The translations under genes were made by a program, and so were the position numbers. 24,563 nucleotides of DNA from Asterionellopsis glacialis (taxonomy: Eukaryota; Bacillariophyta; Plagiogrammaphyceae; Rhaphoneidales; Asterionellopsidaceae), in contig WKLE02005577.1 in the NCBI GenBank assembly GCA_014885115.2, forward strand, positions 1 through 24,563. The letters are read 5' to 3'. The first letter of the stretch is position 1. Each line of letters begins with the position of its first letter. Below, one piece after another: positions 11,294-20,492 of this stretch. Below the pieces are notes generated by a model that was not told the origin of the DNA, ran no database searches, and saw only the letters and a program-made list of their open reading frames with translations.

Positions 11294-12242
11294 TTTTTTG
11301 TTTGAATCTTGTTTGTCGGTGTATGGATGGATTGTATAAGAGAGCAACGATGTGACGGTCGCACACAAGTCGTTCTTTGTGATTTTCTTCTGTTTTTTTT
11401 TATGACAGTGTTGCACAACGTCGAGTAACCAATGAACAACCATTTAAGATTTTTGGGCTTCTCATTTCAGTTTCTTCGAGGGATCCCGGATGCGAACCCT
11501 ATTTGACAACCCGGAGAGCTTCTCCAAGATATTGTGAAATTTCAAGTGATGCTAGTGGATGAATGTATCCACCGTAGGACCTACTACAACTAGATGTACT
11601 TACTAGTCCTACCGTAGAGGACTACAGTGGTCGTTGGAGAGAGGCAGGCGCGCACCCTAGACAGTCAGTACCTCTGGTAGCATGGTCTGCTGTCTCCCTC
11701 CATCGTTTTTTGCTTTGCTGCTAAACTGACGGAATGAAACTTGAAAAACGAGTTACGGGAGAGCGAGGGATTGTTTCGGACGTATGATTCTCGTACACAG
11801 CCAGACGTCCGAGTTTACGAATCAAGAACACTCCTTTGGATTTACCTGGGGAATCAATTCTACGGTAACTACGAGGATATTGGGAGCCACGAGCCACGGG
11901 ATACCTGCCGATGACGTGGATCTTCATTTTCTTGTCTGGTCAGCATTTTTGCGCTTTGTGACCGCACCGTGCTGACTGCTGAGTGCAGAATTGTTCTGTC
12001 GTGGCAGCAATAAGATCGTTGTACAACGACAATAACAACTTTGTCGTCACTTTTTCTTCATCGTAATCGTGCATTGGATTGTGTGTTGTGTTGTTTCCTG
12101 ACAGATCAGATCGATACGATTGACACAGAAATCAAGTGACATACTTACGTACATATTATTTGCAATAGTATCTAGAGCATAAACGACTCCTTCCTTTCGA
12201 CAGAACTCAATTGATAAACATAGTTTTTCACAATAAAACACA
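11294..12242. promoter_or_regulatory. Divergent promoter region, PYC / ABC1-type kinase
   Basis: This 949-bp segment separates two divergent start codons. It contains GTAGGAC (11574-11580) and GTCCTAC (11606-11612) as inverted copies, an inverted repeat TCGGACGT (11776-11783) / ACGTCCGA (11805-11812), and TGACGTGG at 11912-11919. The 11294-11443 part is likely the pyruvate carboxylase 5' UTR. No gene is supported. Confidence 0.55.
11776..11812. repeat. Inverted repeat in divergent promoter (8-bp arms)
   Basis: TCGGACGT and ACGTCCGA are exact inverted copies with a 21-base spacer; each contains ACGT, the core of bZIP sites. Could be a paired factor site. Confidence 0.45.
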
Positions 12243-15073
12243 ATGAGAGTTCACTGGTTGGCCGTTGCTCTAGTGTGTGGCACAACCGCATTTTCTCCTT
12301 CAGTGCAAGCTTTTACTCCTATTTCTACAAGTCCACGACCATTCACATCGGTTCGCATCCATGCTTCTACGTTGGATAAAACTGAAGCAACAAAGGAAAC
12401 AACCAAGTCAAATGGTGAAAGCAGCAGCAGCAGCAGCAGCAGCAGCACAAAGTTCGCCACTGATAATGATGATGAAGGTGACTTGAGTTTTTCTGATCGA
12501 CTTGCTAATTCCGGTGTTGCATCGGCTGCTGCCATGGCTACAGCAGCTGTCAATGCTGCCGTATCAATGAAGGCTCTTGAAGCCCCTGATGTAGAAAAGT
12601 CCTACATTTCACTGGATCGGTCTGCCAATGAAATCGATGAAGAGGGACTCCCCTTGGTGTATGATAAGGATGCAATTCAAAAGTACTGGAGTAAGGAACG
12701 AGGTGCACTGAATAAACGCTGGGGATACTTTGTGGGAAAAGCTGTACCGTTCCTTACTCGACTCACTACATTATTTATCAAGGATGGAAAGATTGATGAA
12801 AAATACATTCCAGAATTGTCAGAAAAGGCACGAATTGACTTACAAGATCTTGGTCCAACCTTCATCAAGGCTGGACAAATGATGAGTGTCCGTCCTGATG
12901 TTTTGCCACAAGCAACCCTAGATGAATTGACGAAACTCCAGGATTCAGTCGTACCATTTGAAACAAGCATAGCTGTAGAACAAATTGAAAAGGAATTGGG
13001 TGGTCCTCTTGGACAGTTCTTCACTTCGATTTCAGAAGAACCCGTAGCTGCTGCATCATTAGCTCAAGTATATTTAGCAACACTCAATGACGGAAAAGAT
13101 ACTCGTGTTGCCATCAAGGTTCAACGTCCAGACGTTTTGGGAACCGTATCGAAGGATTTGTACGTGTTGCGTCGTGCAGCCGAAGTCTTTCAGGGACTTG
13201 TGGATCGCTTTGCACCTCAACAACGGACCAATTACGTTGCTCTTTTGAATGAATGGTCCATTGGATTCTACACAGAGTTGGACTTTAATAATGAAGCCAA
13301 GAATCAAGAAACCCTTCGCAATATGCTCATTGACAACAATATTCAAGGAGTTACAGTACCAAAGGTTTACAAGGACTTGTGCACTAGACGAATCTTGGTG
13401 AGCGAATGGATGGATGGTAAAAAGTTAAGCAGTTGTACAGATCAAGAAATTGCTCAAGTAACACCCTTTGCTCAAGAAGCCTTTTTGACACAACTTTTTG
13501 AAGTAGGTTTCTTTCATGCAGATCCCCATCCAGGTAAGAAACATGACAGACGCAGGTTTTTTTTTTTTTTTTTTTTTAAATTGACACATTGAACATATTC
13601 AAATATCTAGCTAACCAAAACTTTTCATTATTTTCTTCTTTTTCCCACGTGATGTAACTCTGTGTAGGCAACTTACTTTTCCTTGATGAACCCACGGAGG
13701 AAGGACATCAATTGGCTTTGATTGATTGTGGACTTATGGCTGAGATTGGTAGTAAAGACCGTGATAATATGATTTCTGCTGTTATTCATCTTGCCAACAA
13801 GGACTACGCCAATCTTGTGGATGATTTCATAAAACTAAAGATTTTACCAGAAGATTCAGATAGAGCTGCAATTATCCCTCTCATGGATAAGGCACTGTCA
13901 CCCTACGTCAAGGGCGGTGGAGCCAAGAAGTACGAAGAAGAATTAAAGAAATTATATGGAATGGAAGATGGATCTATGCAAAGTACAGTTGGTGGTTTCC
14001 AAGCCATGACACAAGATGCCTTGACTGTTCTAAATGATATTCCCTTTAGTATCCCACCTTACTTTGCTATTTTGGGTAGAGCTATTGTTACACTTGAGGG
14101 TGTAGCCCTTACGGGTAATCCAGATTATGGGATTATTATGGAGAGTTATCCATTCATTGCTCGAAAGCTCCTTCGAGAAGATCGTCCTGAAATTCAACGT
14201 GCTCTCCAGGAAGTACTATACAGTGGAGGATCTGGAGGAACCGAACTGAAATTATCCCGACTTTTGGCTTTGCTAAACAATGCTTCCGGTGCTGTTGCCA
14301 CCCAGGAAGGTGCTGCATTCGTTGATCTGGATGCTGTCCCAGAAGACGGTCTAAGCTTCCCCACTGCATTGAAGTTCCTAATGTCGGACAGAGCGGAAAG
14401 TCTTCGTAATCTCCTTGAAGATGAAGTGGATAACGTTGTTGATATTTTGAGTAGACAATTGGTACGAAAAGGTCTTGGTGAAGCCGTTGTGGCCTTGACA
14501 CCACCACGCCCTCCCAGTATTCCATTCTTGGGGGATATTTTCCCTCCTAGTCCCAAGCTTGATGAGATTCCCTTGCCACTTTTACTTCCTGGAATTGGTC
14601 AAGACGGAATTAACAGACCATCTGTATCTGTATTAACATTGAATCAATTTAGAGACTATGTGGCTCCCAAGCTTTCACAAGATGATGAACTGTATGCATT
14701 GGGATTGTCGGATGCTGCACAAGAATTCTTTGGTGATGAAGTTGCTGAATTTGTGCGTGGTGAGGGTGTGTTTAGTACCAAGAGCGCAGACCTACTCTTG
14801 TCGGCTGTAAAATCAGGCGCCTTTGGTCAGAATGATGTCCTTAGTGGAGAAACCGCACAAGGTATTATTGAGTTTGTGGGGAATGCCTTATCAACTCTTT
14901 CCTCCGATGGTAGTAGCTCGTCGTCATTCGATGAAACAATAAAGGAAGCCCTATCAGAACTTGATGATTCGGAACGTGCTAGACTTGAAGAGATTACAGA
15001 AGAATTGATTCAACGAAGTATTGCAAGAGCTGTTGAACGTCTGTCTCAAGTGGAGAGGTTGATATCAGCATAA
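12243..15073 (+). CDS. ABC1/UbiB-family atypical kinase, plastid-targeted
   Basis: Exons 12243-13533 and 13668-15073, 898 residues. The N-terminus is a signal peptide with two possible diatom cleavage sites, TA|FSP (F17) and QA|FTP (F24), then a low-complexity Ser run encoded by AGC repeats near 12420. The ABC1 kinase-like domain spans about 190-480. It contains the family-specific KAGQ motif (209-212) followed by MMSVRPDVLP, the alanine-rich loop AAASLAQVY (269-277), VAIKVQRP with K292, ELDFNNEA (345-352), VSEWMDG, HADPHPGN (425-432) and the metal-binding D450-C451-G452. Plant and algal plastid ABC1 kinases sit at plastoglobules or thylakoids and affect prenyl-lipid (tocopherol, plastoquinone) metabolism and photooxidative stress; that role is inferred here. 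The C-terminal 400 residues are conserved-looking but unassigned. Confidence 0.93.
13534..13667 (+). other. Intron of ABC1-type kinase gene (134 bp)
   Basis: The donor CAG|GTAAGA is at 13534 and the acceptor TGTAG ends at 13667; phase 1. It splits the glycine codon of the HADPHPGN catalytic motif, so correct splicing is required for kinase-fold integrity. It carries a long T-run near 13557-13577. Confidence 0.92.
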
Positions 15074-15494
15074 GAAGAACCATAAATAGAAGATATGTGT
15101 AACAAGTAGAATCATCTATAAATAAACTTTATGTTGCACGTTTGGAGAAATCAAATTGCATTTTGAAAAATAAGCCGATACGGGAAAACAAAGCATCTTG
15201 AAGGTTTCTATCCTTTCTTCGTGGGTACTACTCTAGTGAGAGATATGCTTGGTTTGAAAAAGACAATCTATTTCAACAATATAGTGATATCATTGACATA
15301 TGAGTGTACCAGCATGCCGTGACAAACAGTCTAGTATTTTAAAAAACGTAAACCCTATCAACCTAGTTTGTTTTTTAAAATAAAAACACAATCCAACCCA
15401 ATTTTTATGTTTCCCGTACAATTATATAACAAGACAAGTATGATATTTTTTTCCATGGAGTAAATGTAGTGACACCTGAGAAATGAAATCTAAT
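15074..15494. other. Convergent 3' intergenic region
   Basis: An AT-rich spacer of 421 bp between the convergent kinase and primase genes, with T and A runs and no supported gene. Confidence 0.6.
15121..15126 (+). terminator. Possible polyadenylation signal
   Basis: AATAAA lies 48 bases after the kinase stop codon. Use of this hexamer in the organism is assumed, not shown. Confidence 0.3.
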
Positions 15495-17122
15495 CTAATG
15501 CAATGTCCCTTCAGCCTTGATGGGTGTCACTTTAGCAGCGGCATTCATAATTTTGTCAGTTGTTGTTTCTGCAGATCCTCCTGATTTGGTTTTATGATAT
15601 GCTGCACTAGCAGCAAACCATGCATTCGGATGATTCCCTACTCCATCCAACTTGACATCCGGTACTGTTGCAGCTTGAGGGTGCATGACTTCAAAGTGTT
15701 TGGCACATGCCAATTGATAATTTTTACTTTTTTTCAGGGCAAGGATCGCTTTTTGATCGGCGTTCGTACCAATATTCATTTTGGACAAGAGAGATCCTAA
15801 ATGAGTTTCATCGTAGTGCCGGTACGGACATCCATGGTGGTCACCGGATTGAGGTCCTTGACCCATGATAATTTTCGTGCAATTATAGGGTGTGTAGGAA
15901 GCACGTTTCCCCTCCTTCCCGTACATGTGACGAATGTTATAACTGTAGTTTTTATGGAATTGTTCCGAGGACATGATTTTGGAGAATTCCCCTTGAAAGA
16001 ATAAAAGAGATTCCTCCATGGACATGCCTGCACCCTTTAAAAATAAACCATACTGCAATCGTCCCCAATGTTTGAGCTTGTGGTCCCGTTTTAATCCCGT
16101 ATGCAGTTGGGACATGCATAATGGCATGGATGTGGTAGCATACCGATCAATGTTGGATGCCTTTAATTCATCAAAATTTTGATCCGTCTGGTCCGTGAAG
16201 CGATTCCCGCCCGTGTATTGAGAATTCATATTTTTCAACAGGGGTGCAATCCGTTGTGATTCTTCCGTTACCTGTCCAAATGCTTGAGATGCCAGTACCA
16301 ATGACTTGGACAGTGCCATACGGAACTTGCTCGACAGGATACTTACTACCTTACTCAAAGGAACGTATGCCAAACCTCCCTTGACGAAACAGGATCGGGA
16401 GGCAATCAAATCCAAGGCTTCTACGAATGGGATTGCATAGTAAGGGGTAGATGTAAATTCTCCCAGAGTCGTATGGGGCATACTCAACAATTCTGTTTTC
16501 AATCCTTCCTTGGTTTCCGGTGATACTTGATTCAACGTAATGTGACTCTTTTTTAAAAATGCTTCGAGTGCAGTGGGTTTTTTCATGATTTGTTCAAGTC
16601 GATACCGAAACAAATGTCCTTCTTGTACCAAAAACCACCGACGGAGTTCTTCGGTACGACAATAGGCTGCACGTAAAATAAAATGTGATGCAAGATCTGT
16701 ATCTGCATCAGACTTGAATTGAGATTTGAGTGCATTGTCTAATTGAATACGATACGTATCACCCGTAATGTTACGAACTTTCATTTCTTCAATCTTTCGA
16801 AGGACCTGGCATGACATTAATGATAATGATAATAATATTATTAGATTTCGTAGGATGAATGAATGAAATATAACAAGAGAATCATAAAGACAAAGAGAAA
16901 GAGTATATCTTGGCGGCCTTTTTCCGAAAATCATGTCATGCATTTATTTATTTATTTACTTACCTTGAGACGGGCAAGAGCAAATTCTTCAAAGTCATCG
17001 AGACTCAATTCAAAATTTGGAACTTGATTGTAAAAGTTAATATCACCAATGCTTGCTGCTGTACGTTGTTCCTCTGCCTTGATGATGGCAGAGCGGACAG
17101 GACGACTCGATACGACATTCAT
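15495..17122 (-). CDS. PRIM2: DNA primase large subunit (p58)
   Basis: Exons 17122-16964 and 16805-15495 (minus), 489 residues. This is the regulatory subunit of primase in the polymerase alpha-primase complex, which starts RNA primers in nuclear DNA replication. The N-terminus has the p58 signature FYNQVPNFELSLDDFEEFAL, then RLKVLRKIEE across the splice. The C-terminal iron-sulfur domain keeps four cysteines with family-like spacing: C283 (MPLC), C362 (YNCTK), C379 (HHGCPY) and C420 (LACAKHFE). Adjacent conserved stretches are LKHWGRLQYGLFLKG and YNIRHMYGKEG. The start ATG has A at -3. An E2F-like palindrome lies about 220 bases upstream, consistent with cell-cycle control. The short C-terminal tail is low in complexity. 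Identity is secure. Confidence 0.96.
16806..16963 (-). other. PRIM2: Intron of PRIM2 (158 bp)
   Basis: On the minus strand the donor AAG|GTAAGT starts at 16963 and the acceptor GCCAG ends at 16806; phase 0. Without splicing the reading frame would start inside the intron and lose the N-terminal 53 residues. Confidence 0.93.
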
Positions 17123-17765
17123 TCTTCAAGTAACAAAACACAACAATCTCTCTCTCTCTCTATGGCGGTATAGATTGCCTTGTATCCTTGACAAACCTAC
17201 CTATCAACAAGGCAAAATGCTGCTATTGTACACTACTTGACAAGGATGACAAACTAATTACACCTACTTGTGTTTGATGGAATGTTTGGCACCAAATAAA
17301 TAATTGAAACTATTCGAATGAGTTTTTTCTTTCCCGTTTTCAGTTTGGCGCGCCAAGTTGTTCTACAAGGAAAATCCTGACAATCCCCCAAACCCAGAAT
17401 TCTACGATTGATTGCGAAGGAGTGCGAGTTCAGTAAAATAATAAAATTTGTGTATGTGTCTGGCTGTCGACCGATTGAACCTCATTAGCTCTAACACTTT
17501 CATAGTTAGAGTTCCTACATTCGCACTAACACTAAACAGATTGGGGTTCAATTGGGCGGTGTAGGAGTAATAATATAATATTATGCGGTCCGGACAAAAC
17601 TTGAACCAATATTATTTTCACATCTTGTTGAAGTACAAGATAACGCATGTCATGTCACGCCAAGAAGAAGAAAAAAATTCGATAAATGACGAGTGGCTTT
17701 CTCTCTAGAGAGAGATGACTGCGATATATTTGTGTATCCTTCTTCCATGTACATGATCCATCATC
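17123..17765. promoter_or_regulatory. Divergent promoter region, PRIM2 / calycin-like gene
   Basis: A 643-bp gap between divergent ATGs. It contains a CT-repeat (about 17147-17161), a hairpin-forming stretch (17175-17247), the E2F-like TTTGGCGCGCCAA (17344-17356) with a nearby TTTCCCGT (17330-17337), an inverted repeat CTCTAAC/GTTAGAG (17489-17495, 17505-17511) and a 14-bp palindrome centred on CTAG (17700-17713). No gene is supported. Confidence 0.55.
17344..17356. promoter_or_regulatory. E2F-like palindromic site
   Basis: TTTGGCGCGCCAA contains the 12-bp palindrome TTGGCGCGCCAA, i.e. overlapping E2F/DP-type sites (TTTSSCGC) on both strands. It lies about 222 bases upstream of the primase start codon, a place where E2F control is expected from other eukaryotes. 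Confidence 0.6.
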
Positions 17766-18374
17766 ATGGCACACGAACCAAATTCAGACAAGAACTGCAA
17801 CAACAATAATGATGCTGCAGAAGCTTTAGACTTTACAGGGCGTTGGATACGCGAACCATCGTTATGTATTGGATTACCGGAAGCATTAGAAGCTCGTGGT
17901 TACGATAAGGATATAGCTGCTAAAAAGGCTCTTGGTCCATATGTTCAAGAATGGTTTAAACGTCAAACAACAAATGATACTACTTCTTCTTCTTCTTCCT
18001 TTTGGAATGTCACAACCTATAATACTGAAATGGACAAACCATGGAGAAAGGTTACCTATCCTACAGTTGGAGAGTTTCAAGAAACCTACCACGGATCATC
18101 TGTCATTTTTGGTCCATCTGATCCTCAGGGATCTATTTTAAAACGTCATGTAGAATATCAATCATGTACGGAAAGTGATTTAGGTGTAGCCTATGTGATT
18201 ATAACTCAAAATCCTCATGGTGATGCAACAGAGATATCCAAACGATATTTATCCAAGGGAAAACTTGTCCTTGAACGTACATTTCGTCGTTCCAGTAGTA
18301 GTAATAGTAATACAAGGAGTGATGACAATGTATATGTGGTATCTACTGAAGTATTTGAAAGAGAAACCAAGTAA
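17766..18374 (+). CDS. Calycin / fatty-acid-binding-protein-like protein
   Basis: A single-exon gene of 202 residues. It starts FTGRWIRE (23-30), like the F-x-G-x-W opening of lipocalins and FABPs, followed by a helical region (GLPEALEARGYDKDIAAKKALGP) like the FABP helix-turn-helix lid. A series of alternating beta-strands follows (WNVTTYNTE, WRKVTYPTVGEFQETY, SILKRHVEYQS, VAYVIITQNP, EISKRYLSKGKLVLERTF, VYVVSTEVFER). This order fits a small beta-barrel that binds a hydrophobic ligand. Ser/Asn-rich insertions (73-78, 175-182) interrupt loops. No signal peptide is visible, so it is probably cytosolic. The call rests on fold-like pattern only; the ligand is unknown, and another small beta-barrel family is possible. 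Confidence 0.6.
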   Translation: MAHEPNSDKNCNNNNDAAEALDFTGRWIREPSLCIGLPEALEARGYDKDIAAKKALGPYVQEWFKRQTTNDTTSSSSSFWNVTTYNTEMDKPWRKVTYPTVGEFQETYHGSSVIFGPSDPQGSILKRHVEYQSCTESDLGVAYVIITQNPHGDATEISKRYLSKGKLVLERTFRRSSSSNSNTRSDDNVYVVSTEVFERETK

Positions 18375-19940
18375 AAGTAATTTAAAAAAAAAAAAATAAC
18401 TGTATCTATTTTTTTTTTTGACAGTGTCATGAGATATAAATACAAGAAAAAGAATGACAAATTTAAACCAAAAAAAATGAAAATGTGAGCATGGGGCATT
18501 TGTTAGTTACTGTACTATTACGAGATGCAGAAATGTTGAACATTCTTGATTGGAAAAAGAATTGTTTCTACACTTTCCACCCACAAGTCAAATATGTTGT
18601 GAATCGAATGGCTATAAGTAAAAGAAAAAGTAGTATATACACACTTTGCAGGTACAAGGATTGTCTTTCATATCTTGATTGGCAGATTTAAAAAAAAAAA
18701 AAATACGAAAATACCATCATAACCATGAGTTCCTTGATTTTACAATCTTGTTTTTTGGTTGTACTAATTTACTGTAAAGTATAATAACGATAACCAAATT
18801 TCCTTTTTTTTTTTTTGCGAGATAAATACCCCCAAATTCATAATAAATTGTGTGTGATGACACACAAGACTCTATTTGTACAAAGCTTCACAAAATCTTT
18901 TAATTTCTACCATATGGAGATATCTCTTTCAAATTTTTGTAATGGCCATATATACACTCATCAATGCACTTTAGTTCACTTACTAAAATTTAACAATTTT
19001 TCTTGGAATACAAACTGATCCAATCCATGCGTCTGTAAGCCGTACAAAATTGGTTTGTAGATCATGAATGAACAAGGAAGCAAACATCTTTGCAAAACCA
19101 TTCGTTTTCTAGTAGTTCAGTTCTCCAGAGAGAGTAGTAGACTAGTCTAATGAATATTCGAGATCTGGTTCGAAACTATCAAATGAGATTTCCGACAGAA
19201 ATTAACATCTTCCTGTATGTTCCTCTACTCTAGAGCTCTAGAGAGGGGTCACCAATAAAAGCGAATCTATATAAAAACATACACCGTAGAGTTTAACGGG
19301 GGTGTACCTGGAGGTGAGAGGCAGGCTGCGTCATGAACTCTCCGAAAACCTGAAAAAAAATGAATTTCTGTAGGCCCATCAAAGACACATACATACAGGT
19401 ACTGTACAGTGTATGTTTCTTTCATAGTAGTTAGTTGCAGTAATCTTTTTGTATTATTTATTATTACTTTAAAAATTTTGACGCATAAAATATCTATTTA
19501 TTTAGGACCAAATAGATTTTTTAGGTAATGATTACTACAGGCTTCCCCATATAAAATGGAAATTCTGTACAGTACCAGTCCGTACCAGGTAGTCCTACCT
19601 AGTCTACCCTTACTTACTGTATTATTTGCAGGCTGCGCGCTGCCGTGACTACTACCGCCCCCGCCCTTCTTTGGGAACAAAAAAGACGGACCAGGTACAC
19701 CTGGTACTCTAGACCTATTGCTAGGACTAGTCGTACTACCAGGTACTTTAGAACACTGAGGAAACATATCTTATCTCTCTGGACTGTTCCTACGGTTCTC
19801 TCTCTCTAGAGAAGGGTCCTACGCAAACCACAGACACAACAACAGATATCCCCATCTAACCAGACCCACAGGACGCACAGCCGAAGTTCATTTTTTTCGT
19901 TATTTTGGTTCACGAAGGGTTGGAAACAACAGTGTAGACA
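18375..19940. other. Long intergenic region upstream of the receptor
   Basis: About 1.57 kb without a supported gene; short frames here (60-94 codons) lack coding character. The left part has A/T homopolymers. From 19220 onward it is richer in short palindromes: CTCTAGAGCTCTAGAG (19228-19243), ACTGTACAGT (19401-19410), ACCAGGT/ACCTGGT arms (19690-19696, 19699-19705), and GTCCTAC words (19592-19598, 19816-19822). TATA-like words occur near 19267 and 19549. The right half is likely receptor promoter and 5' UTR. Confidence 0.55.
19228..19243. repeat. 16-bp perfect palindrome
   Basis: CTCTAGAGCTCTAGAG equals its reverse complement. Related CTAG-centred palindromes occur at 17700-17713 and near 19806. 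Confidence 0.7.
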
Positions 19941-20456
19941 ATGTCTGCCTTCCTCATCTGCATATGTCTTTTTGCTGCAATTGTTGCTGTTAGTAGCCTT
20001 GACGTTGCTCTGGATTGTGATCCGTGCATTGACAGACCTTCCTATAAAATCAAGGTGATCGTTCATGGGACGAAACGAGATCTATTCTGGCAACAGGTCC
20101 ATGATGCAGCCCTTCAAGCGGGAAGGGACATGAGAGTGGAATTGCTGTTTGATCTCTATGAGAATTACGATGAGAATACAATGGCTACGGATATCGAGAA
20201 TGCTGTAATGGCTTCTACCAGAGTTCATCAAAGCGGTGGTCCCAAAATCGACGCTCTTGTCGTCACAATCCCATCTCCGACTGTAGAGGAGGCAGTGAAG
20301 ATAGCAGTGAAGCATATTCCGGTATTTGGTATAAACAGTGGTTACGATGTAGCTGAGGAACTTGGACTTTTAGGTTTCATTGCCATGGATGGTACGTAGC
20401 AAAAGTTGTTTTTAAAATTCCATTCCTTTGTGTTCCAAATTTTTAATATTTCCGTG

Positions 20457-20492
<36 letters not shown>

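Noticed and set aside
10562..11305. A 247-codon + strand frame opposite pyruvate carboxylase exon 1
   Set aside because: The minus strand encodes an unambiguous biotin carboxylase domain; the opposite frame has no domain.
11464..11520. A T-arm-like string (GGTTCGCATCC on the minus strand) suggesting a tRNA
   Set aside because: No matching acceptor, D or anticodon stems could be placed around it; the flanking bases do not pair.
17461..17565. GGGTTCAATTGGG and a nearby CTCTAAC/GTTAGAG stem resembling parts of a tRNA
   Set aside because: The stems do not form a cloverleaf and the T-loop-like string lacks a closing stem; kept only as an inverted repeat.
18485..18691. A 68-codon + strand frame after the calycin-like gene
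   Set aside because: No recognisable domain, AT-rich composition and no neighbouring exon; most likely chance.
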